Below, in pieces: positions 27,606 to 37,219 of a stretch of 64,000 nt of DNA (positions are counted from its first letter, which is position 1; each line of letters opens with the position of its first letter). Origin of the DNA: Planococcus halocryophilus (lineage in GTDB: Bacteria; Bacillota; Bacilli; Bacillales_A; Planococcaceae); assembly GCF_022489025.1 (NCBI RefSeq), contig NZ_JAKVTG010000008.1, positions 62,001-126,000 of the forward strand. The letters run 5' to 3'. Under the pieces are notes generated by a model. That model was given only the letters and a program-made list of their open reading frames with translations, was not told the origin of the DNA and searched no databases. The translations under genes and the position numbers were made by a program.

Positions 27606-28652
27606 TTACTTAACCATCATTGAGCTGTATAAACCAGCTGCAAATTCTGCACGGTTAGCATTTTTTGATTCATAATATTTTGATGTTTGGAAAACTGTTG
27701 TTTGATCGATTGCTTTAAGTGCAACGATGTGTTTATGTGCCCAGAACGTTGAAGGGATGTCTAAGTATCTTGCACTTGATGCACTCGTTTGCGCTTTACT
27801 GGATTCAGACATTTTAAATGCTCTGTCTAAAATGACAGCCAATTGAGTTTTTGTTAATGTATCATCCACACCGTAAGCGCCATTTGTATAACCGAGAATG
27901 ATTTTTGATTCGTTCATCGCCGCAATATCTTTTGCAAAACGATGTGATGTTGAAACATCTGAAAAATTCACTGCACTTGATGGCTGAAGTTTTAATACTC
28001 GATTTACCATCGCAGCTGCTTGTCCACGAGTAACCGATTCATTTGGACGGAAATCTTGTTTTTCAAATCCACTAATGATTCCTGAAGTGTTTAATGATTT
28101 AATCGCTGTGTAAGCTGGGTGACTTAAAGCTACATCAACAAATTCACCGTTTGTTACTGGCGGAAGCGCTGCTTGAATTGGTGCTGTTACGCTTTTGACT
28201 CCACTTAAACGTTTAGCTCCAGCGTATTTAGGACCCCAATAAGGGTTTGTATTAATGTTCGAAATTGCTACGCCTTTACTTTCCGCTGAAATTACGTTGC
28301 CATCTCCCAAATAAATTCCTGTATGAGAAATTCCTGGCTTGTATGTATTTGCAAAAAATACTAAGTCGCCTTCTTGAAGATTGCTTTTCGAAACGGGTGT
28401 ACCTACGTCAAATTGATCTGCTGAAGTTCTCGGTAATGAAATATCGAAGTTTTTAAATACGTGAAGGATATATCCTGAACAATCAAATCCCGCTGTCGTA
28501 GTACCGCCAAATTTATAAGGGGTCCCTTCAAATTTAAGAGCATAACTTGCAATGTCGTCTGGTTCTGCTGCTTTAGTTTCAGTAGATGCAAAAGGACTGA
28601 TTACCGTAAATAATAGTACCATCATCATTATTAGTAATATGCGATTCTTCAA
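27606..28652 (-). CDS. NlpC/P60 endopeptidase with C-terminal SLH domains
   Basis: Secreted peptidoglycan peptidase of 348 aa, probably a gamma-D-Glu/meso-DAP- or Lys-type endopeptidase. A signal peptide (about 1-29) is followed by the NlpC/P60 domain (about 32-150), with Cys58 in FDCSG and His110 in ISHTGIY. Three SLH domains fill the C-terminus (about 172-348); the third is the most diverged, with NRAEFAAG. TTG 28652 is preceded by GAGGTGA at ideal spacing. Nothing suggests an operon. SCWP anchoring is inferred from SLH. Confidence 0.9.
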   Translation of the reverse strand: MKNRILLIMMMVLLFTVISPFASTETKAAEPDDIASYALKFEGTPYKFGGTTTAGFDCSGYILHVFKNFDISLPRTSADQFDVGTPVSKSNLQEGDLVFFANTYKPGISHTGIYLGDGNVISAESKGVAISNINTNPYWGPKYAGAKRLSGVKSVTAPIQAALPPVTNGEFVDVALSHPAYTAIKSLNTSGIISGFEKQDFRPNESVTRGQAAAMVNRVLKLQPSSAVNFSDVSTSHRFAKDIAAMNESKIILGYTNGAYGVDDTLTKTQLAVILDRAFKMSESSKAQTSASSARYLDIPSTFWAHKHIVALKAIDQTTVFQTSKYYESKNANRAEFAAGLYSSMMVK

Positions 28653-28897
28653 TTCGTCACCTCTTATAGTTTTTTTATTAGGTAGTGTTATTCATTTCTG
28701 TGTCAAATATTTCTTTTCTTAATCTATTTTTGATTCTAGCAGACAATTCGTACAATTATTGTTACATTTGCATTACAATTACGTAACAAGTTATGTTTAT
28801 TTGTTTATTTATAACAAATAAAGGGTACGAAAAAACTTAAAGTATAGACTTCTAAAGTGTTTACTTGTAAATTTATTCTTTATTAATTTTGTTTTCT

Positions 28898-28934
28898 AAA
28901 AAAATCCACCTGATAAGGATCAGGTGGATTTTTA
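28898..28934 (-). terminator. Intrinsic terminator of the SLH-amidase gene
   Basis: AAAATCCACCTGAT (28901-28914) pairs perfectly with 28919-28932. Confidence 0.85.
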
Positions 28935-28946
28935 GTGTTTTGTGAA

Positions 28947-30407
28947 TTAATGCAGTCGTTTACTTGGTGAAGCACCCACTTGGCTGTAGTATTGAGCCAA
29001 ATCAGTACGTCCTTCGTAATGATAATAATAATCTAACGTAGCTAAAAACAAAGCTCTTCCCATTTTTTTGCGCTCAGTATCTGATTTGAAATATTTAAGA
29101 TCAATTTCACTATCGATAAAACCCATTTCAACAAGCGTGGCTGGAACTGTATTTTCACGTAATACAGCTAAGTTTCCTTTTTTGACTCCACGATTCACTA
29201 ATGGCCATGCCTCTTGCATACGTGACAACATGTAGGTAGACAGTGCTTTCGATTGGTTAACATATGGATTCGTCGCAGAAGTTGAATAGTAATAAGATTC
29301 TTGACCATTTGCTGAATGGTTAAAAGAATTCATATGCATGCTAACAAAAATATCTCCATTATATTTTTTAGCAAATTGTGCACGTTCAGTCAAACTAAGG
29401 AAAGCATCACCTGTACGTGTCATTTTTGTTTGAATTGATGTTTGGTCAAAATAAGATTTCATATGAGTAGCTATGTTTAAATTAACATTTTTTTCTTGGA
29501 AACCAAAACCATTTGCACCTGGATCATGATCACCATGCCCTGGATCAATAATAACTGTAATATCACTTCCTGCTGCTGGTGGTGGCGCAGGTAGAACAGC
29601 AGATGGTTTTGAAGAGCTTAAATAAGATTTATCCACATAACCTGTTAAATTGTTGACTTTAATGTACGCCCAGTTGCCTGTATAACTAGCAACACTCACT
29701 ACTTGACCATGATTAAGTTTACTAATTACATTTGAAGGCGAATTAACGATTTGCGGTTTAGAACGCATGTTTAACGTAGAAGATCCCACGTTTACATATT
29801 GTGTAGTTTTAAAAATTGATGTATCTCCAGTTTGAACACGAAAATCTGCATTAATCGTTCTCGCTAAGAAAACCGCAAAATCAGAACGAATAATTGTAAT
29901 ATTTGTACCGAAACTGCCATCTGACATCCCCTGCGCAATACCTTTATCCATAAGTACTTTAGCAGCGCTCGAAGAATTTGTACCACCTAAATTATAAGCA
30001 CGATTAATTAGAACTGCCATTTCGCCACGCTTTAGTTTAACGTCTGGTCGAAACGTACCATCTCCATATCCGTTAATTACATCCTTAGCTACAAGCTCCA
30101 TAATATAGCCTGAAGCCATATTTCCAGCCGACACATCTTTAAAGCTAGTATTTCTCTTTGTGCCATTCAAACCTAGAGATCTGCCTATCATTGCTGCAGC
30201 TTCACCTCTTGTTACTTCTCTATCTGGTACAAAATGCGTTGAACTAACTCCATTAATAATATTCTTATTTGTCAAATAAGTTATCTCTTTTGCAGCTCGA
30301 TGACTATCACCGATATCTTGAAAATTTCCACTTGCATCCACTTGAACCATAGGAGCTAACATTGAAGAAACAACTGCTATACATAGTAAAATTATCCACT
30401 TTTCCAA
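28947..30407 (-). CDS. SLH-domain N-acetylmuramoyl-L-alanine amidase (amidase_3)
   Basis: Wall-bound zinc amidase of about 486 aa that separates peptides from glycan. A signal peptide (about 1-26) leads to three SLH domains (about 27-72, 85-130, 135-185). An SH3b domain (about 205-258) starts near STLNMRSKP. The amidase_3 domain (about 277-465) has zinc ligands in DPGHGDHDPGA, the following GFQEKNVN and later SMHMNSF, and catalytic Glu in TLVEMGFID. TTG 30407 follows AGGGGG at good spacing; an in-frame start at 30443 would add 12 residues upstream of that SD and is less likely. Confidence 0.89.
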   Translation of the reverse strand: MEKWIILLCIAVVSSMLAPMVQVDASGNFQDIGDSHRAAKEITYLTNKNIINGVSSTHFVPDREVTRGEAAAMIGRSLGLNGTKRNTSFKDVSAGNMASGYIMELVAKDVINGYGDGTFRPDVKLKRGEMAVLINRAYNLGGTNSSSAAKVLMDKGIAQGMSDGSFGTNITIIRSDFAVFLARTINADFRVQTGDTSIFKTTQYVNVGSSTLNMRSKPQIVNSPSNVISKLNHGQVVSVASYTGNWAYIKVNNLTGYVDKSYLSSSKPSAVLPAPPPAAGSDITVIIDPGHGDHDPGANGFGFQEKNVNLNIATHMKSYFDQTSIQTKMTRTGDAFLSLTERAQFAKKYNGDIFVSMHMNSFNHSANGQESYYYSTSATNPYVNQSKALSTYMLSRMQEAWPLVNRGVKKGNLAVLRENTVPATLVEMGFIDSEIDLKYFKSDTERKKMGRALFLATLDYYYHYEGRTDLAQYYSQVGASPSKRLH

Positions 30408-30718
30408 ACTTAATTTCCCCCTAAATATTATTATAGTCCACACTTTAAACTATATTTGAATTAATTTCTATGTATCTTTTAAACTATTTACTATTTTTGG
30501 AAGACAAAAATGCATTTAAAAAGTAGTTCATAAGTCTTTATTTATTTTTCTACATATGCGTTAGAGTTTGAGTTTTTAATAAAATTTACATATTTCATTT
30601 TTTATAGAAAGTATGTGCTATCAAGCTATTTGACTACTTTTAAGGATCATAAATTTATTTTTTTGTCTTTTCTCAAAATTTTTTTAGTATGACCTTTTTA
30701 CTTATCTTTTTTTTCATA

Positions 30719-30755
30719 TAAAAAAAGCTTTGTCCAAATAAGGACAAAGCTTTTT
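30719..30755 (-). terminator. Intrinsic terminator of the SLH-nucleotidase gene
   Basis: AAAGCTTTGTCC pairs with GGACAAAGCTTT, with an A-run to the left and T-run to the right. Confidence 0.85.
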
Positions 30756-30765
30756 AAATTAATCT

Positions 30766-32943
30766 TTATTGTGGTGTATTGATTTCAAGAATTCTGCCTT
30801 CAAGTTTCGGTGTAACTTGACCAATTCTCTCTAACTCTTCCTGGAAGTTAATCCAATCTGAAATTCCCAAATCAATCGCACGGCCTTCAGCATATGCTTT
30901 TGCCAATACTGTATATCCATCTCCGCCTTTAGCAGTAAAAGCATTTGTTGCAACTTTATATGTCTCAGATTCTACTAAAGGTTTTTTAGCTCCTGAAGCG
31001 TCAACAAACGTGATTGAAACGATTCGAGATCCAGCAGGTTTTGATGCATCAAACTTAATTTCTGCACCAGATACGTGTAAGAACCCACCATTTTCATTAG
31101 GATATTGACCTACGCTGATTTCAAATGCTTGTTTTATTTCTGTTCCTGTAAGATCCATCGTCGCTAGTGTATTACCAAAAGGCAATACCTTGATAATTTC
31201 TCCCACTGTGATTGGTCCAGCATCAATCGCCGTACGAATACCACCACCGTTTTGGAATGCCATCACCGTTTCTGGGCTAAACTCTCTTGCTTTTTTCAAC
31301 ATGCCATCCGTAATAATGTTACCTAGTGGCGTTTCATTTCTACGTACACTTTCTCCAGTTGTATTGCCTACATCCCCACTACGTGGATTTAAAAGTGGTG
31401 CTGTTGCAACAGCTGTCGTTTCTTCTTCTTCAATTTCTTTTACTCTTGCACTATATGGTGCCAAAATTTCTGCTGCTTCTGGATCTTCAACTTGTGCACT
31501 AATTTTGATTAGTTCGCCATTGTAAGCATAAACTTCACCTTTTTCGTCAAACTGCACATCTAAAGTTCCTAAATTATCGCCGTACTGTCCAGTTTGTACA
31601 ATAACTGTCGGTGCGTCGAATTTCTCTACTAATATCGGTTTAGCCAATTCTGTATGCGTATGTCCACCTACAATAACATCAATTCCTTCTACTGCTTTTG
31701 CTAGTTCTTGATCATTATCAATTGCAGCATTATCATCATAGCCAATATGAGTAAGCGCTATCACTTTATCAACGCCCATTTTCTCAAATTCATCCACCAT
31801 TAGTTGAGCTTCAGCAATATAATTGGAGAACGTTACTTTTCCTGGACTAGAAATATCTATTGTATCTTCTGTTGTAAGACCAAAAATCCCCACTTTTTCG
31901 CCGTTGATTTTTTTCACCATACCCGAGTAAATGTTTCCTGAATCTGGATCGTTCGAAATTCTAGATTGGAACATTCCTTCGAAAAGAGGCTCGTCAGAAA
32001 AATCAGTATTAGCTGAAAGGAATGGGAATTTCGCTGCTTTAACAAAATCTTTTAATGCTTGATGCCCTTCTTCAGAAGAGCCCAAATCGAACTCATGATT
32101 TCCGAAAGTCATCGCATCGTAACCCATTAAATTCATCATTTTCATATCGGGTTCTCCAGTAAACTCATTGAAATATAAAGTACCAGAGAATACATCACCC
32201 GCGTCTAGCAACAAAGCATCCGGATTTTTTGCACGGAATTCTTTTACTGCTGTTACTCGTTTAGGTGCCGTAGCCAAACGACCATGAGTATCATTTGTGT
32301 GCATTAATGATACTGAGAATAGCTCTCTCTTTAAATCTTCTTTTGCACGGAAAATAAATAAAGCCATTTCTCCACGTGTCAAATTATGTTCTGAACCAAA
32401 CTGAGTTTTAGACTTCCCTACTGTGATTTCATTTTTAATCAAAGCATCAACATATTTTGCGAATTTTGTATTCACATCTGTAAATTGAGTTTTTGTCACT
32501 TTATCGTCTATCTCATATTGTGCTGCACTTGCTAAAATTTTTGAAAGTTCGTTTCTTGTTAATAAATCAGTTGAACCAAAGCGTGTTTCTGTTTTCCCAT
32601 GAACAATTCCAGCTTGTACTAATGCATCAACTGCCCATTTAGCTGAAGCAGGAACATCTGTAAAACCTGAGTCTTTAAAATCTTGATCTGACTTAAATCC
32701 TATTGCACGTGCAATCATTACTGCTGCATCTTGTCTTTTGATATTGTCAGTCGTACCGTAATGTGTTTCAGAAATACCATTTGTAATGCCATTTTCAACT
32801 AAGAAATCTACCGCTGCCATGTATCGATCTGAAACATCCTCAAATTTGGTGGTGTTAGCTGATACCGGTGATAGTGCTGAAGCCACCATTGTTACGGTTA
32901 CTGCAGAAGCGATGAATTTCTTGTTATACAGGACATTTGTCAT
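30766..32943 (-). CDS. SLH-domain 5'-nucleotidase / UDP-sugar hydrolase family protein
   Basis: Secreted phosphoesterase of 725 aa, likely to dephosphorylate extracellular nucleotides for phosphate or nucleoside uptake. The signal peptide resembles those of the S-layer and split SLH genes. Three SLH domains lie at about 33-75, 92-140 and 150-205. The metallophosphatase domain (about 212-470) contains MHTNDTHGRL, LLDAGDVFSGT, FGNHEFDLG and VGGHTHTEL, the metal-binding blocks of the family. The 5'-nucleotidase C-terminal domain (about 520-700) has FQNGGGIRTAI and the late TAKGGDGY. ATG 32943 follows AAGGAGG. Confidence 0.91.
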   Translation of the reverse strand: MTNVLYNKKFIASAVTVTMVASALSPVSANTTKFEDVSDRYMAAVDFLVENGITNGISETHYGTTDNIKRQDAAVMIARAIGFKSDQDFKDSGFTDVPASAKWAVDALVQAGIVHGKTETRFGSTDLLTRNELSKILASAAQYEIDDKVTKTQFTDVNTKFAKYVDALIKNEITVGKSKTQFGSEHNLTRGEMALFIFRAKEDLKRELFSVSLMHTNDTHGRLATAPKRVTAVKEFRAKNPDALLLDAGDVFSGTLYFNEFTGEPDMKMMNLMGYDAMTFGNHEFDLGSSEEGHQALKDFVKAAKFPFLSANTDFSDEPLFEGMFQSRISNDPDSGNIYSGMVKKINGEKVGIFGLTTEDTIDISSPGKVTFSNYIAEAQLMVDEFEKMGVDKVIALTHIGYDDNAAIDNDQELAKAVEGIDVIVGGHTHTELAKPILVEKFDAPTVIVQTGQYGDNLGTLDVQFDEKGEVYAYNGELIKISAQVEDPEAAEILAPYSARVKEIEEEETTAVATAPLLNPRSGDVGNTTGESVRRNETPLGNIITDGMLKKAREFSPETVMAFQNGGGIRTAIDAGPITVGEIIKVLPFGNTLATMDLTGTEIKQAFEISVGQYPNENGGFLHVSGAEIKFDASKPAGSRIVSITFVDASGAKKPLVESETYKVATNAFTAKGGDGYTVLAKAYAEGRAIDLGISDWINFQEELERIGQVTPKLEGRILEINTPQ

Positions 32944-33090
32944 GTGTTCTTTCCTCCTTAAGGATTATATTTCTCATTACCTTTCTACTTTAACAAAATA
33001 AAATGGGTCGAGCCACACAATTTACATAATAAAACACATTATTCTCATAATTTGATTTCTATTTGTACAAATTTGCTGTTAATACAGAAA

Positions 33091-33126
33091 AAAATCCTTT
33101 CGTCAAATGACGAAAGGATTTTTTCT
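33091..33126 (-). terminator. Intrinsic terminator of the AGCS symporter gene
   Basis: AAATCCTTTCGTC pairs with GACGAAAGGATTT; A-run and T-run flank the stem. Confidence 0.85.
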
Positions 33127-34543
33127 ATTCGTGACGGCTTTCGCCTTCGCCCCAGCATTCAGTGTTTTTCAAACCTGGGATATTTTTTGCAAAAAACTCT
33201 GGGTTTTTTCCAGCTTTGCGCTGGCTTGTGTAATCTTCCAGTACTTTAAAGGCAGTTTTTCCGAGTAACGCGATAACAACTAAGTTGAGAACCGCCATGA
33301 AGCCCATAAACAAATCGGCCATATTCCAAACCAATTGAACTTGAGCAAGTGCCCCAAACATAACCATTGCTAGGACGCCGAAGCGGTATGCTGTCAACCA
33401 AGCACTATGAGCATTAATAAATTCGATATTCGTTTCACCGTAATAATAGTTCCCAATGATTGAACTAAATGCAAAGAACAAAATAGCAATCGCTAGGAAG
33501 TACGGCGCCCAGCTACCAAGATGAACATTCAACGAGTCTTGCGTCAGCAAAATTCCAATTTGTTCACTCGTCGTGTATAGACCAGCCAAGATGATGATAA
33601 AAGCAGTTGCTGAACAAATAACGATTGTATCAAAGAAAACGCCTAAACTTTGTACAAGACCTTGTTTTGCAGGATGCGAAACGTTAGCAGATGCTGCGGC
33701 ATTAGGTACAGAACCCATACCTGCTTCGTTTGAGAATAACCCTCGACGAACACCTTGCATAATAGCAGCACCAATACCACCACCGATTGCTTCTTCTAAA
33801 CCGAAAGCACTTTTCACAATAAGCGTGAAGACGGCTGGAATTTCAGTGATATTCATGACGATGATATATAACGCTACAATGATGTAAATCGTTGCCATAA
33901 CCGGCACTACAACCTGTGTAACTCTAGCAATTCGTTTGACGCCACCAAAAATAACGATCGCCGTTAATAACACAAGTCCTAGACCAATCGTCCAATCTGG
34001 AATATTAAAGACGTCTTCAAATGATTGAGCAATTGTGTTTGATTGAACTGAGTTGAAGATAAACCCAAATGCCAATGTCAAAAGAATGGCAAAGACAATT
34101 CCGAGTTTGCGGTTGCCGAGTGCTTTTTCCATATAATAAGCTGGGCCACCACGGAATTGTTCACCGTCTCGGATTTTGTAAACTTGCGCTAATGTACTTT
34201 CAACAAAAGCAGTAGCCATCCCGATAATCGCGACCATCCACATCCAGAAAACCGCTCCGGGTCCTCCGATCGCAATTGCTAAAGCAACACCCGTGATATT
34301 CCCCGTTCCTACGCGGGAGGCAGTAGAAATTGTGAACGCTTGGAAAGCAGATATCCCGCTATCTCCATCCTTTTTTTCTGTAATGACACGGAACATTTCA
34401 CCAAATAGGCGAATCTGAACGAATTTAGTGCGAACAGTAAAGTAAAGGCCAAGGCCCATAAGAAGTGCAATTAGTATGTATGTCCAGAGCAACGTATTGG
34501 CGTTATCAACGAACCATGTGATTCCATTTAAAAAAGCATCCAT
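33125..34543 (-). CDS. AGCS family sodium:alanine (or glycine) symporter
   Basis: Sodium-coupled amino-acid importer of 472 aa with about 10-11 membrane segments. Family hallmarks are FQAFTISTASRVGTGNITG near residue 65, the GGPGAVFWMW block near 92 and LFSNEAGMGSVPNAAA near 265. ATG 34543 has SD AGGAGAG. It stands alone between two terminators within the SLH-protein region, so no functional link to the surface genes is apparent. The exact substrate (alanine, glycine or glutamine) cannot be told from the sequence. Confidence 0.92.
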   Translation of the reverse strand: MDAFLNGITWFVDNANTLLWTYILIALLMGLGLYFTVRTKFVQIRLFGEMFRVITEKKDGDSGISAFQAFTISTASRVGTGNITGVALAIAIGGPGAVFWMWMVAIIGMATAFVESTLAQVYKIRDGEQFRGGPAYYMEKALGNRKLGIVFAILLTLAFGFIFNSVQSNTIAQSFEDVFNIPDWTIGLGLVLLTAIVIFGGVKRIARVTQVVVPVMATIYIIVALYIIVMNITEIPAVFTLIVKSAFGLEEAIGGGIGAAIMQGVRRGLFSNEAGMGSVPNAAASANVSHPAKQGLVQSLGVFFDTIVICSATAFIIILAGLYTTSEQIGILLTQDSLNVHLGSWAPYFLAIAILFFAFSSIIGNYYYGETNIEFINAHSAWLTAYRFGVLAMVMFGALAQVQLVWNMADLFMGFMAVLNLVVIALLGKTAFKVLEDYTSQRKAGKNPEFFAKNIPGLKNTECWGEGESRHE

Positions 34544-34634
34544 TCTATCTCTCTCCTTTTTATATAATATAAACTTGTAATCAATACCCTTTTTTCAAGG
34601 AGTAAAAACGTTCTTTTCTAACACATATAAAAAT

Positions 34635-34660
34635 GAGACCCTCTTGCGAAAGAGGGTCTC
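34635..34660 (-). terminator. Intrinsic terminator of the SLH-CAP gene
   Basis: GAGACCCTCTT pairs with AAGAGGGTCTC and is followed on the minus strand by ATTTTTAT. It is about 145 nt after the stop at 34805. Confidence 0.75.
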
Positions 34661-34804
34661 GGATGTCGGCTATATTAGTTTATCATGTGTTTTTCCCATA
34701 TAAGAATTTTTAGTATTTTAAGTTATTTCCCAGACAATAATCAAGTAGTTTCTGGTTAAATTGCCTGTTTTTTTGAGTCTTCTATTGTTAAAAATGTAGG
34801 CAAT

Positions 34805-35842
34805 TTAGCGGATAGCGTACATATGCACCCAGTAGGGAAAGCCATCAGAGTCTTCCATGTATCCAACACCAATGACTGTATACGATTCTAACAACAAATT
34901 ATTTTTATGACCTTTCGATTCCATCCATGCGTTTACCGTTTCGTTTGCTGTTATATAGCCGCTTGCTAAGTTTTCGCCAACTTGATTTGTCGGGTAACCT
35001 AAGTCAATTGCCATTTCCCACGGTAAACCATAAGACGGAGACGTATGGTCGAAATAATTATTTTGAGCCATGTCTTTTGCTTTTAATTGAGCAATTTTTG
35101 TTAAAGCAGAGTCTTCTTTTAATTTGCCTACCCCAGCGGCTTGTCTTATTTCATTGATCATAGGAATGGTGTCGTAGACGACTGAAGTCACTCCTAAATA
35201 TTTTTTGTTGATTTGATCATATGAAATGGCTTTTGTTTTTGTACGTTCAGCAAATTGCATTGAACGCTCGATAAAAGCAGCCAATTGTGCACGCGTTACT
35301 AGCGTTTCGGGCTGAAATGTAGAAGTCGTTATCCCTCTAGTAATATTTACTTCAGCCATGGTAATAATATAAGAATGAGCCCAATGCTTTAAAGGGACAT
35401 CTTTGAAACTAGTTTCATCATTAGTATCAACAATGATATCAAAGCCCTCTACAATGATTTTCGCCATTTGAGCTCTTGACAATGGGTTGTCCGGATTAAA
35501 TTTCTTAACATCCGCAAACACGCCCTTCTCAGTTAAAGCCGCAATTTCCTTATAAGCATAATGATTTGGAGGTACATCTATAAACTTTGGTTTGTAATTG
35601 GTAGTCAAATCAATCTTTAATGTTTTAGCTAATATTAATGCTGCCTGTGCTCTTGTTACATTATCATTGGGACCAAATTTTCCATTACTGTAGCCATTTA
35701 AAATTTCAGCTTTTGATAAGTTATGAATTGAATAATAGGCAAAATGATATTTTGATAAGTCCGAGAAGTGATTAGCCTGAACTGTGGAGACAGGAAGTAA
35801 GAATAAAAGAGCTATAAGTGTGGTAGTTATGGTTTTTTTCAT
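34805..35842 (-). CDS. SLH-domain CAP (SCP/YkwD-like) protein
   Basis: Secreted 345-aa protein with a signal peptide (about 1-23) and three SLH domains (about 25-70, 85-135, 148-195) showing VTRAQAA, LSRAQMA and VTRAQLA. A CAP domain (about 220-345) follows. CAP hallmarks are NYFDHTSPSYGLPWEM, GENLASGY, AWMESKGHKNNLL and the final VGYMED region. Bacterial CAP proteins are often secreted and bind lipids or act in spore or wall functions, but the biochemical role is usually unknown. ATG 35842 has SD AGGAGAGGAG. It is the last SLH protein of the cluster. Confidence 0.88.
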   Translation of the reverse strand: MKKTITTTLIALLFLLPVSTVQANHFSDLSKYHFAYYSIHNLSKAEILNGYSNGKFGPNDNVTRAQAALILAKTLKIDLTTNYKPKFIDVPPNHYAYKEIAALTEKGVFADVKKFNPDNPLSRAQMAKIIVEGFDIIVDTNDETSFKDVPLKHWAHSYIITMAEVNITRGITTSTFQPETLVTRAQLAAFIERSMQFAERTKTKAISYDQINKKYLGVTSVVYDTIPMINEIRQAAGVGKLKEDSALTKIAQLKAKDMAQNNYFDHTSPSYGLPWEMAIDLGYPTNQVGENLASGYITANETVNAWMESKGHKNNLLLESYTVIGVGYMEDSDGFPYWVHMYAIR

Positions 35843-35951
35843 ATGCTCTCCTCTCCTGCTTGCGATCTTTAAATTTTTTCTATTCCTTACTCTTTACCCC
35901 TTTTTTGCTTTTTATATCATTTATTTCAAAACAATTTTCTGTCTCATTATA

Positions 35952-37040
35952 TTACCTTCTTATGATATTTGCCAGCACGCGCGCTCCTATATCAAGCGCC
36001 TGATGGTTAAAACTCATGTTTGGATGATGCAGTCCTGGCGTTAAATCTGCCCCAATGCCAATCATTGCCGCATGCAATTCCGGTTTTTTGATGGTATAAA
36101 AATGAAAATCATCGGCGCCAGTTGTATGAACTGGCGGAGCAGTTGCCGCGTCTCCAAGTGTATCTCGAATCGCTGCATCCGCAATTTGCATCGCTGTTTC
36201 TGATACTTCAGCGGCGGGTGTGTAGTCCGTCCATTCGAATGTGATTTCAACATCATGTAACTTCGCAATATTCGCTAATCCTTCACCAATTTTTTGCTGA
36301 AGTTCTTTCATCAAGTCGTTTGATTGCGAACGGACATCCATTGCAAAATTGGCGCTTCCCGGAATGATGTTCAAGCTATCTCCACCTGTTTGAATGTGCG
36401 TCAACTTTGCCGAATACGAATCAAATGGAGAGAAATAAATCGATTTAACGAATTGGTGGATGGCCGCAATCACATCGATGGCGTTTTTACCTTGATGCGG
36501 TCGCGCTCCGTGTGCATCGACTCCCGTAATTTTCCCTCTCAAGAAAATTCCAGATCCGTGATGTAAGGCAGGCGTCACTTGGCCAAACGGCAATTCTTCA
36601 ATGGGGCGCAAATGAACTCCGTATAAATGCGACACGCCTTCAATTGCCCCGCGCTCAATCATCGACAGCGATCCGTTCCCCAACTCTTCTGCCGGTTGGA
36701 AAATAAAACGCACACGTTTCGTTAGTTTTTCATCTTTCAAATACAACAACGCCCCAAGCACCATCGACATATTGGCATCGTGGCCGCATGAGTGATTGGC
36801 TTGCAGCTTGTTATCGACTTCTTGCCAAAGAGCATCAATATCGGCGCGCACTGCAACCACTTCCGGTCCCTCACCAATCTCAGCAATCAACCCTGTCACA
36901 TCTGAAAACGTGTGATGTTTCACGCCTAGCTCCGTCATGATCGCTGCTAGTTTTTTAGTCGTTTCGACTTCTTTCCAGCTTACTTCTGGATGTGTGTGGA
37001 AATGGTTAAAATACTCAAGTATTTGCTGCTCGATGTTCAT
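35952..37040 (-). CDS. amhX: M20 family amidohydrolase, AmhX-like
   Basis: Cytoplasmic metal-dependent amidohydrolase of 362 aa, probably removing acyl groups from N-acyl amino acids. Metal-site motifs are VRADIDALWQE near residue 64, SCGHDANM near 84, FQPAEELGNG near 114 and VHLRP near 141, then HTTGADDFHFY near 300. The dimerisation/lid region lies around 165-275. ATG 37040 follows AAAAGGAG. No obvious operon partner is present. The specific substrate is unknown; AmhX in Bacillus is annotated only as an amidohydrolase. Confidence 0.85.
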   Translation of the reverse strand: MNIEQQILEYFNHFHTHPEVSWKEVETTKKLAAIMTELGVKHHTFSDVTGLIAEIGEGPEVVAVRADIDALWQEVDNKLQANHSCGHDANMSMVLGALLYLKDEKLTKRVRFIFQPAEELGNGSLSMIERGAIEGVSHLYGVHLRPIEELPFGQVTPALHHGSGIFLRGKITGVDAHGARPHQGKNAIDVIAAIHQFVKSIYFSPFDSYSAKLTHIQTGGDSLNIIPGSANFAMDVRSQSNDLMKELQQKIGEGLANIAKLHDVEITFEWTDYTPAAEVSETAMQIADAAIRDTLGDAATAPPVHTTGADDFHFYTIKKPELHAAMIGIGADLTPGLHHPNMSFNHQALDIGARVLANIIRR

Positions 37041-37219
37041 ATGATGGTCTCCTTTTGTTTGATGAATATCCTTTAATAGTTTGATTGTACAGGAGTGGAG
37101 TGAAGAATAAAATGGGGTTGAGTGCAGAGAAGATGTTGGCTTACCCGGGTGTTCACTCTTTTTACTAGTTAACTTCTCGTATATACAGAAAATATTTCGA
37201 GTGATACAAGAACTTGGTT

